Source: Tunturiibacter gelidiferens
GTDB lineage: Bacteria; Acidobacteriota; Terriglobia; Terriglobales; Acidobacteriaceae
Direction: 5' to 3'
Assembly: GCF_013410115.1 (NCBI RefSeq)
Contig: NZ_JACCCV010000001.1
Location: 186,001 to 250,000, forward strand
Length of the DNA stretch: 64,000 nucleotides
The number at the start of each line of letters is the position of its first letter. Positions within the stretch are counted from its first letter, which is position 1. Both the position numbers and the translations under genes were made by a program. Below the pieces are notes generated by a model. It did no database searches and was not told the DNA's origin. It was given only the letters and a program-made list of their open reading frames with translations. Below, piece after piece: positions 16,606 to 24,503 of the stretch.

Positions 16606-17607
16606 TCAGCTCAACCCGCCGTCGCACAACACGCTGCCAAACACGTCGCTATCCACATTCCCGCCACACAAGACTGTCCCCACGCGCTTTCCACCCTTCG
16701 GCCGGTCCATAAGCAGCGCCGCCAGCCCAATCGCGCCCGCACCCTCCGCAACGTTATGCGTGTCGACGAAGTAAGCGCGCATCGCCTCCTTCACCGCCTT
16801 GTCATCGACCATCAGAATCCGATCCATCCCCGCCTTCAAGATCTCCAGCGTCGTCTCGTCCGGCTTCCTGCAAGCGACGCCATCGGCGATCTCGGTGGTC
16901 GACTCATGCTCCCGCACATGCCCCGCCGCAAACGACAACGCATAGGCAGGTGCATGGGTCGACACCACACCCACCACCTTCGTCTTCAACCCCAGCGCAT
17001 TCCGCGCCGCAATCGTCCCGCACACACCCGACCCCATCCCAATCGGCACATAGAACGTCTCAAGCTCCGGGCAAGCAGTAAACATCTCCCACGCATACGT
17101 CGACACGCCCGTTACCAGCCGCAGATCAAAGCTCGGCACGCGATGCCAGCCAAACTTCCCCTCCAGATAAGCCGCATGTTCGCTTGCCTCCTGAAAGTCG
17201 TTGCCAAACTCCACCAGCTCCGCACCCAGACACCGCATCGAACGGTTCTTCTCCGGGCTGTTTCCAAACGGCACCACGATCACCACCCGCAGTCCAAGCT
17301 GCTTGCCGGCAAACGCCATCGACTGACCATGATTCCCGCGCGTCGCCGACACCACCGTCTTCACCTCTGGCCGCTCATGCCGCAGCCAGTCCATATACAC
17401 CAACCCGCCGCGAACCTTGAACGCGCCCACCGGCGTATGGTTCTCATGCTTCACCCAAACCTCAACCGCCCCGGCGATCTGCGAAGCCCGTTCATTCAGC
17501 AGCGGCCAGCTGTACTGTGGCGTAGCCGGCATCGTCTTGTAGATCAACTCGGCCGCAGCCTTAATCTCATCTAGCCCCGGCAGTACCTTCACATCACCTA
17601 ACGTCAT
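16606..17607 (-). CDS. Threonine/serine dehydratase, PLP-dependent
   Basis: The 333-residue enzyme is of the tryptophan-synthase-beta fold. The PLP Lys is Lys64 in GAFKVRGG, preceded by KHENHTPVG. The phosphate-binding glycine loop is MGSGVCG and the SATRGNHGQSMAFAG motif binds substrate. It lacks the C-terminal ACT-like regulatory domain of biosynthetic IlvA, so it resembles the short TdcB-type or ectoine/hydroxyaspartate-type dehydratases. The expected reaction is threonine or serine to the 2-oxo acid and ammonia. Its start overlaps the last 14 bases of the molybdopterin oxidoreductase gene, so the two are one operon, although no metabolic link is obvious. The C-terminus (VLCGGNVDSDVF) is complete. 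Confidence 0.88.
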   Translation of the reverse strand: MTLGDVKVLPGLDEIKAAAELIYKTMPATPQYSWPLLNERASQIAGAVEVWVKHENHTPVGAFKVRGGLVYMDWLRHERPEVKTVVSATRGNHGQSMAFAGKQLGLRVVIVVPFGNSPEKNRSMRCLGAELVEFGNDFQEASEHAAYLEGKFGWHRVPSFDLRLVTGVSTYAWEMFTACPELETFYVPIGMGSGVCGTIAARNALGLKTKVVGVVSTHAPAYALSFAAGHVREHESTTEIADGVACRKPDETTLEILKAGMDRILMVDDKAVKEAMRAYFVDTHNVAEGAGAIGLAALLMDRPKGGKRVGTVLCGGNVDSDVFGSVLCDGGLS

Positions 17608-19822
17608 CGTGCCCTTTCCTTACCTCAACCAAAGTCGAATAAAACGTTGCGCCGCCACCAATATCGGTCAGCGTCTCCGACGTCAGCGCATTCACGTTGG
17701 CGCGGTTCCCCGAGAGATCGTTGCCCAGCTTACTCCAATCCAGCCGCGCCGCCACCACGCCCGCCGACACCTGCGCGTTCACCAGCGCCCTCAGCGTAAT
17801 GCTGCCGCGCCCGTTGAACACCTCCACCGCATCGCCAGTCGCAATCTGTCGCGCCGCCGCATCGGTCGCGTGCATCTCCAGTACGCCCGCCGTGCGCTTC
17901 TCCATCCGCTGATGCAGAGGAATATTCGCAAACGTCGAGTTCATATAGTTATCCGCCTTCCTCGGCAGAAACTCCAGCGGATACGGCCCCTTCGCAGCGT
18001 TCGCGCGAGACTCCGTAGGCGCAGCAAACACCGGCACCGGTAACAACTCACCCCGCCCACTCGCTGTCTTGAACCACACCGCCGTGCTGAACGGCAACAC
18101 GTCGCCCTTCGCATCAACAGGAAGCCGAAGCGCAACATGCCCCTCCCGCTCCAACCGCTCCCGCGTAATCCCGGCAAACCACGGATGCTCCGTCTCGAGC
18201 GCCTGATCGATCAACTCGTCCTCGCGATCGTCAAAGCACGCCTCTTCAAATCCCATGCGCCGCCCCAACTCACCAAACATCGCGACGTTGCTCCGCGCCT
18301 CGCCCAGCGGCGCAATCGCCCGCTCGCTCACCTGCGCAAACAGATGCCCATACGCACCCTGCACATCCTTCACCTCAAGAAACGTCGGCGCCGGCAGCAG
18401 CACATCCGCATAGTCCGCCGTGTCAGTAAAGAACTGCTCATGCACCACCGTAAACAGATCGTCACGCCTCATGCCGCGCAGCACATCGTTCTGGTTCGGA
18501 GCCACCGCCGCCGGATTCGAGTTATACACAAACAGCGCCTTCACGCGCGGCCCAGTTTGAGCCCCAGCCTTCGCATCGTTCCCAAGCGTAGTCAACGCCT
18601 GACCAAGCTGGCTCATATTCACGACACGCGCCGGCCGTCCCAACGGACTCGCCAGCATCAACTCCGGCATCTGCAGCGCCCTCTCGTTGAACGGAAATGA
18701 ACCCGACGTAGAGAGCAGCAATCCGCCGCCTTTGTACTTCCACGCACCGGTTAACAACGGCAGCATACAAACCGCCCGCGCCGCCGTCCCGCCATTCTCA
18801 CTCCGCTGAATCCCGTAGTTCAACCGAATCACCGCCGGCCCGGCGACGTTTGAGCCCTCAGCGTTATTCCCTGCGTCCGCACGCCCCGCCGCAGCATAAG
18901 CCCGAGCCAGCCGCACAATCGCCCCCGCATCGATCCCCGTAGCCTTCGCCACACTCTCCGGCGAGTACTCCGGCTTCAGTGCATGCGCCCGCAGCTCCTC
19001 AAATCCGTTCGTGCACGCATCCACATACTCGCGATCCTCCAGCCCCATGCTCAGAATCACGTGCATCAACCCCAACGCCAGCGCCGTATCGGTCCCGGGA
19101 TTAATCGCCAGATGCTCATCCGCCAGCGCCGCCGTCCGCGTCCTGTACGGATCGATCACCACCAGCCGCGCCCCTTTGCGCCGTGCCTCTTCAATAAACG
19201 GCCACAGGTGCACATTGTTCCCATGAATATTCGCACCCCAGGCAATCACCAGCCCGGCATGCGCGAAGTCCTGCGGAACCGTCCCCAGCTTCACTCCATA
19301 CACAGCCTTCAGCGCCGTCCCACCCGCCTCCGCGCAGATCGTCCGCGCCAACTGCGAAGCCCCAAGTCGATGAAAGAATCTCCGATCCATCGACCCATAC
19401 CCAAGCTGCCCAATCGTCCCCGCATAGCTGTAAGGCAGCACACTCTCCGGCCCAAACTCCGCCGCAATCTTCGTCAGCTTCGCGGCAATCTCGTCCAGCG
19501 CCTCATCCCAGGAGACCCGCTCAAACGCATCCGCCTCACGCCCCTGCGGCAGCGACCCCTTCGCCACGCCCTTTCGCCGACGCATCGGATACAACAGCCT
19601 GTCCGGCGAATAAACGCGGTCCAGATACTTCGCCACCTTGCCGCACAAAAACCCGCGCGTCACCGGATGCGAGGGATCACCCTGCACCTTCACCGCCCGG
19701 CCCGTCAGCTCATCCACCGTCACCAGCACGCCGCACGAATCCGGGCAGTCATGCGAACAAACCGCATGAACAACCTTCATCGCGCTGGAAGGCGCGGTCG
19801 TTTCCAGAGGATTTGCAGCCAT
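17594..19822 (-). CDS. Molybdopterin-dependent oxidoreductase with 4Fe-4S site
   Basis: This 742-residue protein belongs to the DMSO-reductase/formate-dehydrogenase superfamily. Cys22, Cys26, Cys30 (CSHDCPDSC) and Cys60 (GFLCGK) form an N-terminal 4Fe-4S site. Molybdopterin-binding regions follow (SYAGTIGQLGYGSMDRRFF; GANIHGNN; LNYGIQRSENGG) and a C-terminal MoCo-dinucleotide domain with FANIPLHQRMEK and DAVEVFNGRG. The cysteine in ARTICAEAG (about residue 155) is a candidate molybdenum ligand, by analogy with related enzymes. There is no twin-arginine signal, so it is probably cytoplasmic. No partner iron-sulfur or membrane subunit lies nearby, so its electron acceptor is unknown. It overlaps the threonine dehydratase gene by 14 bases. 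Confidence 0.88.
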   Translation of the reverse strand: MAANPLETTAPSSAMKVVHAVCSHDCPDSCGVLVTVDELTGRAVKVQGDPSHPVTRGFLCGKVAKYLDRVYSPDRLLYPMRRRKGVAKGSLPQGREADAFERVSWDEALDEIAAKLTKIAAEFGPESVLPYSYAGTIGQLGYGSMDRRFFHRLGASQLARTICAEAGGTALKAVYGVKLGTVPQDFAHAGLVIAWGANIHGNNVHLWPFIEEARRKGARLVVIDPYRTRTAALADEHLAINPGTDTALALGLMHVILSMGLEDREYVDACTNGFEELRAHALKPEYSPESVAKATGIDAGAIVRLARAYAAAGRADAGNNAEGSNVAGPAVIRLNYGIQRSENGGTAARAVCMLPLLTGAWKYKGGGLLLSTSGSFPFNERALQMPELMLASPLGRPARVVNMSQLGQALTTLGNDAKAGAQTGPRVKALFVYNSNPAAVAPNQNDVLRGMRRDDLFTVVHEQFFTDTADYADVLLPAPTFLEVKDVQGAYGHLFAQVSERAIAPLGEARSNVAMFGELGRRMGFEEACFDDREDELIDQALETEHPWFAGITRERLEREGHVALRLPVDAKGDVLPFSTAVWFKTASGRGELLPVPVFAAPTESRANAAKGPYPLEFLPRKADNYMNSTFANIPLHQRMEKRTAGVLEMHATDAAARQIATGDAVEVFNGRGSITLRALVNAQVSAGVVAARLDWSKLGNDLSGNRANVNALTSETLTDIGGGATFYSTLVEVRKGHDDVR

Positions 19823-19907
19823 TCCACTATTTTAGTCTCAATAGCCTGCTACCCTGCGCAATCACCGTTGTATGCTGCTCCCAACACCGCAGCCCAGCGA
19901 CAAACCC

Positions 19908-20528
19908 ATGCCCCGCCATCACCTCTCCTCCCCAGCCCGTCTCGAAGCCTTCTCCGACGGAGTCATCGCCGTCATCATCACCATCATGGTGCTCGAGCTC
20001 AAGGTCCCCCGCCAGGAGGGCGTCGCCGGACTCTACTCCGTTCTCCCCACCCTCGCCATCTACGCCATCTCCTTCGCCTTCACCGGCATTTACTGGATCA
20101 ACCACCACCACCTCGTTCACCGCACCGAAGAAGCCGACGAGCTCGTCCTCTATGCCAACCTCTTCTTCCTCTTCTGGCTCTCGCTCCTGCCCTTCTTCAC
20201 CTCTTACGTCCTCGAGAAAAAACTCGACTCCTTCTCCGTCTTCCTCTACATCGCCTCGATGATCTTTACCGGGTTCAGCTTCCTTCTGCTGCGCCTCTCC
20301 ATCGCCCGCCGACTCCGCATCGCCAACAAGCTCGAAGCGGAGGACACCTCCGTCCAGCGCAAAAACCAGCTCTCCCTCTTCGTCTATCTTGTCGCCTTAT
20401 TCCTTGCCTTCTCCCACCCTCACCTGGCCCTCGGCCTCTGCGCCTTCGTCACGATCATCTGGATCACCCCCACCGTAGGCGTCAAGCCAACCGAAGACCT
20501 CGACAACACCCACTTCAACCGCGATTAG
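19908..20528 (+). CDS. TMEM175-type (DUF1211) potassium channel family protein
   Basis: The protein of about 206 residues begins with the family signature RLEAFSDGVIAVIITIMVLEL, in which the FSD motif lines the pore of the characterised TMEM175 channels. Five further hydrophobic segments follow (LYSVLPTLAIYAISFAFTG, LFFLFWLSLLPFF and others), giving six helices. IYWINHHHLVHR is a conserved loop. Bacterial members form tetrameric K+-permeable channels. The ATG at 19908 puts the signature ten residues from the start; an ATG at 19872 would add 12 residues and neither has a clear ribosome binding site. It converges with the acyltransferase gene six bases further on. Confidence 0.86.
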   Translation: MPRHHLSSPARLEAFSDGVIAVIITIMVLELKVPRQEGVAGLYSVLPTLAIYAISFAFTGIYWINHHHLVHRTEEADELVLYANLFFLFWLSLLPFFTSYVLEKKLDSFSVFLYIASMIFTGFSFLLLRLSIARRLRIANKLEAEDTSVQRKNQLSLFVYLVALFLAFSHPHLALGLCAFVTIIWITPTVGVKPTEDLDNTHFNRD

Positions 20529-20534
20529 CCTCCG

Positions 20535-21719
20535 CTACAAAGCCGGCTCGCGAAGCATCTCCGCATCCACCGTCTTGGCAGTTCGCCGTTCGAAGCGATC
20601 CCGAAGCACCATAAACGGGCGCTCCACCAACCCGTACAACACCCCGGCCCCCAGCAGACATGTCACCGCATAGACCACTACGGTCTTCGCATCCCGAGCC
20701 TCAGTAAGCGAGATCAGGTACCTCCGATCCAGATGCGCGACCTCTTTATGTGTGAGATAAAGACTGAACGCAAGCGTAGCCAGCAGCCGCGACCCAGGCA
20801 CTCTAAACCGACTCAGCCATCCATCGCTGCTTACGCTCGAAACCACCAGCAACCCCAGCCCGGCTGCAAGCAGCGGGTACCCAATCACCGTCCCCCATGC
20901 CGCAGCCTTCGTCGCATCGCCCATCCCATCGCTTCGGAACATCCAGCAAACGGCGCCCGTAAAGGCGATCCCTACAACCAACGCCGCGTGCCCTCTGCGG
21001 GCCAGCCACGACCACCCTGCAGGCCGGAAGATCCGTACCAGCGCCAGCGTCACCCCCACCACCAGCCCATCAAGCCGCGAGTACGTTGGATAGTAGAGAT
21101 ACCTGTAGTAAAACGTTCCGAAGTCATCCGGCACCACGCGTCCACTCCATCCCGACGGCGCAATCAGAGGCAACAACTTGTAGCCGCGAAAGCAGATCCC
21201 AAACAAAACGACGCCGCCGATCAACAATGCCGTCTTCCGCAAAGATGGCCTCCGCATCACCCAGATCACCAGCAGCGGAAGCACCAGATAAAAATGCTCC
21301 TCCACACACAGCGACCAGACATGCGAAAAAGCATGCTGACTAAAATCGACGAAAAACAAATTGACGGTAAACGTCAAAAACTGCCACAGCGGCGGCAATA
21401 CCGAAGACTCCCGCCACCCGGGAAACACAAGATAGATCCACAAAACAACAACATAGGCCGGAAGAATCCGATACGCTCTGCGCCGATAAAAACTCCAGAT
21501 CGAAGGTCTATCCCCAGACGCGTACGGCTTCAGCAACTGCAGGCCGATCAGATATCCGCTCAGCACAAAGAACAGATCGACCCCCATCCAGCCAAACTGC
21601 GCAACCACCGCCATGCTCTCGGGAAGAAATGGTTTCAGGTGATACAACATCACAGCCACAATCGCGACCGCCCGCAACGTGTCCAGCCCCGGCAATCGCC
21701 CTGAGTTCGATCGTGTCAT
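20535..21719 (-). CDS. Acyltransferase 3 family membrane protein (OafA/YrhL type)
   Basis: The 394-residue protein has about ten transmembrane segments and the acyltransferase-3 hallmarks: RLPGLDTLRAVAIVAVMLYHL at the N-terminus with the catalytic-type His, DLFFVLSGYLIG, RRAYRILPAY, and CVEEHFYLVLPLLV. These membrane enzymes transfer acyl groups, often acetyl, to sugars of O-antigen, peptidoglycan or antibiotics. The start at 21719 is supported by AGGA at normal spacing; upstream in-frame ATGs at 21725 and 21749 are possible. No glycan genes lie next to it, so the substrate is open. Confidence 0.88.
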   Translation of the reverse strand: MTRSNSGRLPGLDTLRAVAIVAVMLYHLKPFLPESMAVVAQFGWMGVDLFFVLSGYLIGLQLLKPYASGDRPSIWSFYRRRAYRILPAYVVVLWIYLVFPGWRESSVLPPLWQFLTFTVNLFFVDFSQHAFSHVWSLCVEEHFYLVLPLLVIWVMRRPSLRKTALLIGGVVLFGICFRGYKLLPLIAPSGWSGRVVPDDFGTFYYRYLYYPTYSRLDGLVVGVTLALVRIFRPAGWSWLARRGHAALVVGIAFTGAVCWMFRSDGMGDATKAAAWGTVIGYPLLAAGLGLLVVSSVSSDGWLSRFRVPGSRLLATLAFSLYLTHKEVAHLDRRYLISLTEARDAKTVVVYAVTCLLGAGVLYGLVERPFMVLRDRFERRTAKTVDAEMLREPAL

Positions 21720-21935
21720 TAACATCCTTGTCAAAACAATAACCGGCAACTCCTCTTCTCTCCGAAGACAGATCGAAGACTATCCGGTGGGTGCTCAGAC
21801 AGTTACTGTAGAAGATCCGGGAAACCAAATCTTCCACCGACATGGTCTACTATCAATCCAAACTTGACACGGCATTCTATGAAGCAACCACACGAAGCAA
21901 CGCTAAACCAGACAGCTCCCCCTTCGAGGTCTCCC

Positions 21936-22406
21936 ATGCCACTGCGTTCCTCTCTCCGCCTTGCTGCCGTCTTATTCGTTCTCCTCGCACCGCTCACCCT
22001 CACCGCGCAAAACCCGGATCGTCTCCACACCGCCTCCCGCCAGGAGCTCGACGTCATCAAGGTCCTCCTCGCCCAGGAGGCAGCCTGGAACCGGGGCGAC
22101 CTCCCCGCCTTCGCCAACGGCTACAAAGACTCCCCCGACACCCTCTTCATCACTCACCAGATCTCCCGCGGCTACGCCGGCCTCCTCGACCAGTACAAGC
22201 GCGACTACCCCACCCGAGCCGCCATGGGCACCCTCTCCTTCTCCGAGCTTGAGGTCCACCCCCTCGACGAAAACTACGCCGTCTGCATCGGCAAGTACCA
22301 CCTCGAGCGAGGCAAGAAAGACGGCGGCAACGCCGGAGGCATCTTCTCCCTCATCTTCGAAAAAACCACCGACGGCTGGAAGATCATCATCGACCACACC
22401 ACGTAG
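21936..22406 (+). CDS. DUF4440/SnoaL-like (NTF2 fold) secreted protein
   Basis: The ATG at 21936 has GAGG six bases upstream and starts directly at a signal peptide (LRLAAVLFVLLAPLTLTAQ). The 156-residue product then shows an NTF2-like cone: an initial helix (VIKVLLAQEAAWNRGDLPAF), the segment DTLFITHQISRGYAGLLDQY and a terminal strand DGWKIIIDHTT. This is the layout of DUF4440 proteins with a polyketide-cyclase-like fold, for which no common reaction is known. Upstream in-frame starts at 21864 (TTG) and 21879 lack support. It is divergent from the acyltransferase gene. Confidence 0.82.
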   Translation: MPLRSSLRLAAVLFVLLAPLTLTAQNPDRLHTASRQELDVIKVLLAQEAAWNRGDLPAFANGYKDSPDTLFITHQISRGYAGLLDQYKRDYPTRAAMGTLSFSELEVHPLDENYAVCIGKYHLERGKKDGGNAGGIFSLIFEKTTDGWKIIIDHTT

Positions 22407-22439
22407 TGCAATCGTTCGACCTCATCGCCCTCTCCTACT

Positions 22440-22620
22440 CCAACTTGAGATCCGTCATCTCGACTCTCCTGCTTGAAAGCCGTTATCTCGACCGAAGCGG
22501 CGGACAGCTTCATCGTCCGCCGCGCACTGGAGAGACCCCCGCATTTGCCTTGCTCCGCTGTGCTTCTCCTTTGGTGTCATTTTGAGCGAAACAAAGAACT
22601 CCCCGCGTCCCATCTCTCTA
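22440..22620. repeat. Intergenic repeat with CATCTCGACC/GAGAGACC motifs
   Basis: This gap contains near-repeats of a TCAT(C/T)T(C/T)GA motif: CATCTCGACTC at 22457, TATCTCGACCGAAG at 22486 and TCATTTTGAGCGAA at 22578, with TGGAGAGACCCCCGCATTT between. Similar intergenic sequences of the form TCATCTCGACCGAAGC...GGAGAGACC recur in many environmental bacterial genomes; that recollection was not checked here. No gene is seen in 22407-22652. Confidence 0.45.
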
Positions 22621-22652
22621 CCTCCGATCGAAGGCCGACAGTACGAGACCCG

Positions 22653-23114
22653 CTAAGCCTCCCCACTCAACTCCGCGATCAATCCCTCCAGCCCAGCCCG
22701 CACCTTCGCACTCATCCCCTCAAACAAGAACCCCGCCCCCCGCGTCCTCACCATCCTGCTGGTCCCTTCACACCGCAGCACCCGCTCATGCGCCCGAAAG
22801 ATAATCTCAACCGGCGTACCCGGGGCCAGCCGCAGCCGAGCCTCCGTCTCGATGTAGCACCCACCCTGGCTCACATCCAGCACCCGCCCGCGAAACAGCA
22901 TCGTCCCATCCTTCACCATCACCTCGGCCCATGCATCCACGGCGTAGCGCGTATGCTCCCGCCGCTCGACGACCCCCTCCAACGCCACACTCCGCCGCTC
23001 CTCCTTGCCCTCAAACTGGCCCTCAATCTCGTCCACGCCCGCCTCCCAGAGATCTCGCTCATCCCGCAAAGCGAGGACGGCTGATCCAGTCATCGGCGCA
23101 AATCGCAAAAACAT
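22653..23114 (-). CDS. PilZ domain protein
   Basis: The protein of about 153 residues has a C-terminal PilZ domain. It has the two cyclic-di-GMP-binding signatures: an R-x3-R type motif in ERREHTRYAVDAWAEV and the D/N-x-S-x-G-G motif in LDVSQGGCYIET. A beta-barrel follows (VEIIFRAHERVLRCEGTSRMV). It probably binds c-di-GMP and acts on a partner in the cytoplasm. The start is uncertain: an ATG at 23114 has GGAAG at long spacing, an ATG at 23093 is also possible, and the frame stays open to 23162. The N-terminal 60 residues have no recognised domain. Confidence 0.82.
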   Translation of the reverse strand: MFLRFAPMTGSAVLALRDERDLWEAGVDEIEGQFEGKEERRSVALEGVVERREHTRYAVDAWAEVMVKDGTMLFRGRVLDVSQGGCYIETEARLRLAPGTPVEIIFRAHERVLRCEGTSRMVRTRGAGFLFEGMSAKVRAGLEGLIAELSGEA

Positions 23115-23272
23115 TACAGCTTCGAAGCTTCCTGCGTCCACTGCTTTCAACCCACCACCCACCCATCAAACCCGCTCCGCAAAATCACCCACACCCGGCA
23201 ATCCAACCCCAACCATCCGCCGTACCTCTTACTAGCGTGTGGCTGTGCAAGTCGAGCCCAGCGGAGGCACCG

Positions 23273-23497
23273 ATGAAATGCACAAAATGCCATCACGGCA
23301 AGCTCTCGCGGACCAAGCGCATCGGACTCCTCGAGGACAACCTTCTCCCCCTCTTCGGCTACTTCCCCTGGATTTGTTCCACCTGCAAGCAGCGAGTCCT
23401 TCTCAAAAATCGGGGCGAACGCAGACGCGTCAGCCGTGACGAAGATCCGACTCCATCCGCCCATCCACAAAAAAACGGCCTCCACCAGGTACAGTGA
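23273..23497 (+). CDS. Small zinc-ribbon-like protein
   Basis: The 74-residue product has two CxxC knuckles, CTKC at residues 3-6 and CSTC at about 42-45, with a hydrophobic segment between (NLLPLFGYFPWI). This is the layout of a short zinc ribbon. The ATG at 23273 has a strong GGAGG seven bases upstream, which is good evidence that it is translated. The C-terminal part is basic and rich in Arg, Pro and His. Its last codons coincide with the hairpin of the frr terminator on the other strand, so tail sequence may be shaped by that structure. Function unknown. Confidence 0.75.
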   Translation: MKCTKCHHGKLSRTKRIGLLEDNLLPLFGYFPWICSTCKQRVLLKNRGERRRVSRDEDPTPSAHPQKNGLHQVQ

Positions 23498-23505
23498 AGG
23501 CCGTT
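23467..23505 (-). terminator. Rho-independent terminator of frr
   Basis: On the minus strand an 8-bp stem (AACGGCCT / AGGCCGTT, 23474-23481 with 23498-23505) and a 16-base loop are followed by seven T residues (23467-23473). It lies 37 bases after the frr stop codon. It overlaps the 3' end of the convergent zinc-ribbon gene. Confidence 0.85.
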
Positions 23506-23541
23506 CAATCTCAACTCTGAAACTCTCAGATCTGAAGACTC

Positions 23542-24126
23542 TCAGACCGTCATAATCTCTTTTTCCTTGGCCTTGAAGAGATCCTCCACCCGCTTGATCT
23601 CCGCATCGGTCAACTGCTGAACCTCTTCGTTCGCGCGCTTCTCGTCATCGGCCGAGATCAGCTTGTCCTTCGCCGCCTTCTTGATCTGGTCGTTCCCATC
23701 GCGCCGGATATTCCGGATCGCGGTCTTATGGTCCTCCAACGTCTTGTTCAGCTGCTTCACCACATCTTTTCGCCGCTCCTCGGTCATCGGCGGCACCGGC
23801 ACCCGAATCACCTTCCCATCGGTCATCGGATTCAGTCCCGTCCCCGACGTGCGAATCGCCTTCTCGATCGCCGACACCATCCCCCCGTCATAAGGCTGTA
23901 CCAGAATCAGCGTCGGCTCTGGCGTCGACACCTGCCCCATCTGGGCCACCGGCGTATCCGTGCCGTAGTAATCCACCTTGATCTGGTCGAGCATATGTAC
24001 ATTCGCCCGCCCCGTCCGCGCCGACAGCAGATGTCCACGGAAGTCTTCCACCGTGCTCTCCATCTTCGTCTTCAGCTGCTGATGCGTGCCCTTCAACGCC
24101 TCGATCCCTGCCATTGCCGATGCCAT
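23542..24126 (-). CDS. frr: Ribosome recycling factor
   Basis: The 194-residue protein shows the RRF layout: two long helices of domain I (MESTVEDFRGHLLSARTGRA and the C-terminal EEVQQLTDAEIKRVEDLFKAKEKEIMTV region) and the signature VPPMTEERRKDVVKQLNK. RRF with EF-G splits the post-termination ribosome. The frame stays open to 24441, but that extension is translated palindromic repeat; the ATG at 24126 has GGAGA at normal spacing. Length is close to the usual 185, with about nine extra residues at the N-terminus. The usual neighbour pyrH is not adjacent, so the gene is on its own transcript here. Confidence 0.95.
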   Translation of the reverse strand: MASAMAGIEALKGTHQQLKTKMESTVEDFRGHLLSARTGRANVHMLDQIKVDYYGTDTPVAQMGQVSTPEPTLILVQPYDGGMVSAIEKAIRTSGTGLNPMTDGKVIRVPVPPMTEERRKDVVKQLNKTLEDHKTAIRNIRRDGNDQIKKAAKDKLISADDEKRANEEVQQLTDAEIKRVEDLFKAKEKEIMTV

Positions 24127-24207
24127 ACGTTCTCCTCCACTGCCATCCGATATTTTACAGAGACGCAACCAACCATGCGAGGCGAGCTGCGAAAACCTAA
24201 TGACAGT

Positions 24208-24416
24208 GTCCTGCCGGACGGGCCTCCTGCGCGGAGGGCGGTCACTTCGTGACGCGTATACCGGTCTTGACAGGATGATAAGCATAGGGCCTCCCGCTGG
24301 TCGGCGCGATCTTCCCCTCCGAGCATCGCGAGGACCCAGGCAATTCAATTCACCCAAACAAGGTACACAAGTCACGAAGTGACCGCCCCACGCGCAGTGG
24401 GCCCGTCCGGCAGGAC
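24208..24416. repeat. Compound palindromic repeat, full unit
   Basis: This is a full copy. The left hairpin is CCTCC-TGCGC-GGAGG and the right hairpin CCCAC-GCGCA-GTGGG, between GTCCTGCCGGAC and GTCCGGCAGGAC ends. The inner motifs GGCCTCCCGCTGGTCGG and TCACGAAGTGACC are present. It lies just upstream of frr, between two minus-strand genes. Confidence 0.9.
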
Positions 24417-24493
24417 ACAGGTTTCTGCGGTCGATCCCCAAACAACGCGTACGCCAACAGCGTAATCAGCAACGCCGCCTGATCCGGGCTGAT
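24411..24493. repeat. 83-bp segment duplicated at 25707-25790
   Basis: The segment that follows this palindromic repeat occurs again at 25707-25790 in the same orientation with about four mismatches and one inserted base. On the minus strand this copy could encode the end of a protein (ISPDQAALLITLLAYALFGD), while the other copy is frameshifted. Both copies seem to be decayed ends of a former gene, carried along with the palindromic element. Confidence 0.8.
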
Positions 24494-24503
24494 CTACCGC
24501 TAT

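Noticed and set aside
20733..21704. 323-codon plus frame opposite the acyltransferase
   Set aside because: Shadow; the minus strand has clear acyltransferase-3 motifs and membrane helices.
24127..24441. N-terminal extension of frr
   Set aside because: It is translated palindromic repeat, and the normal RRF start with a ribosome binding site is at 24126.
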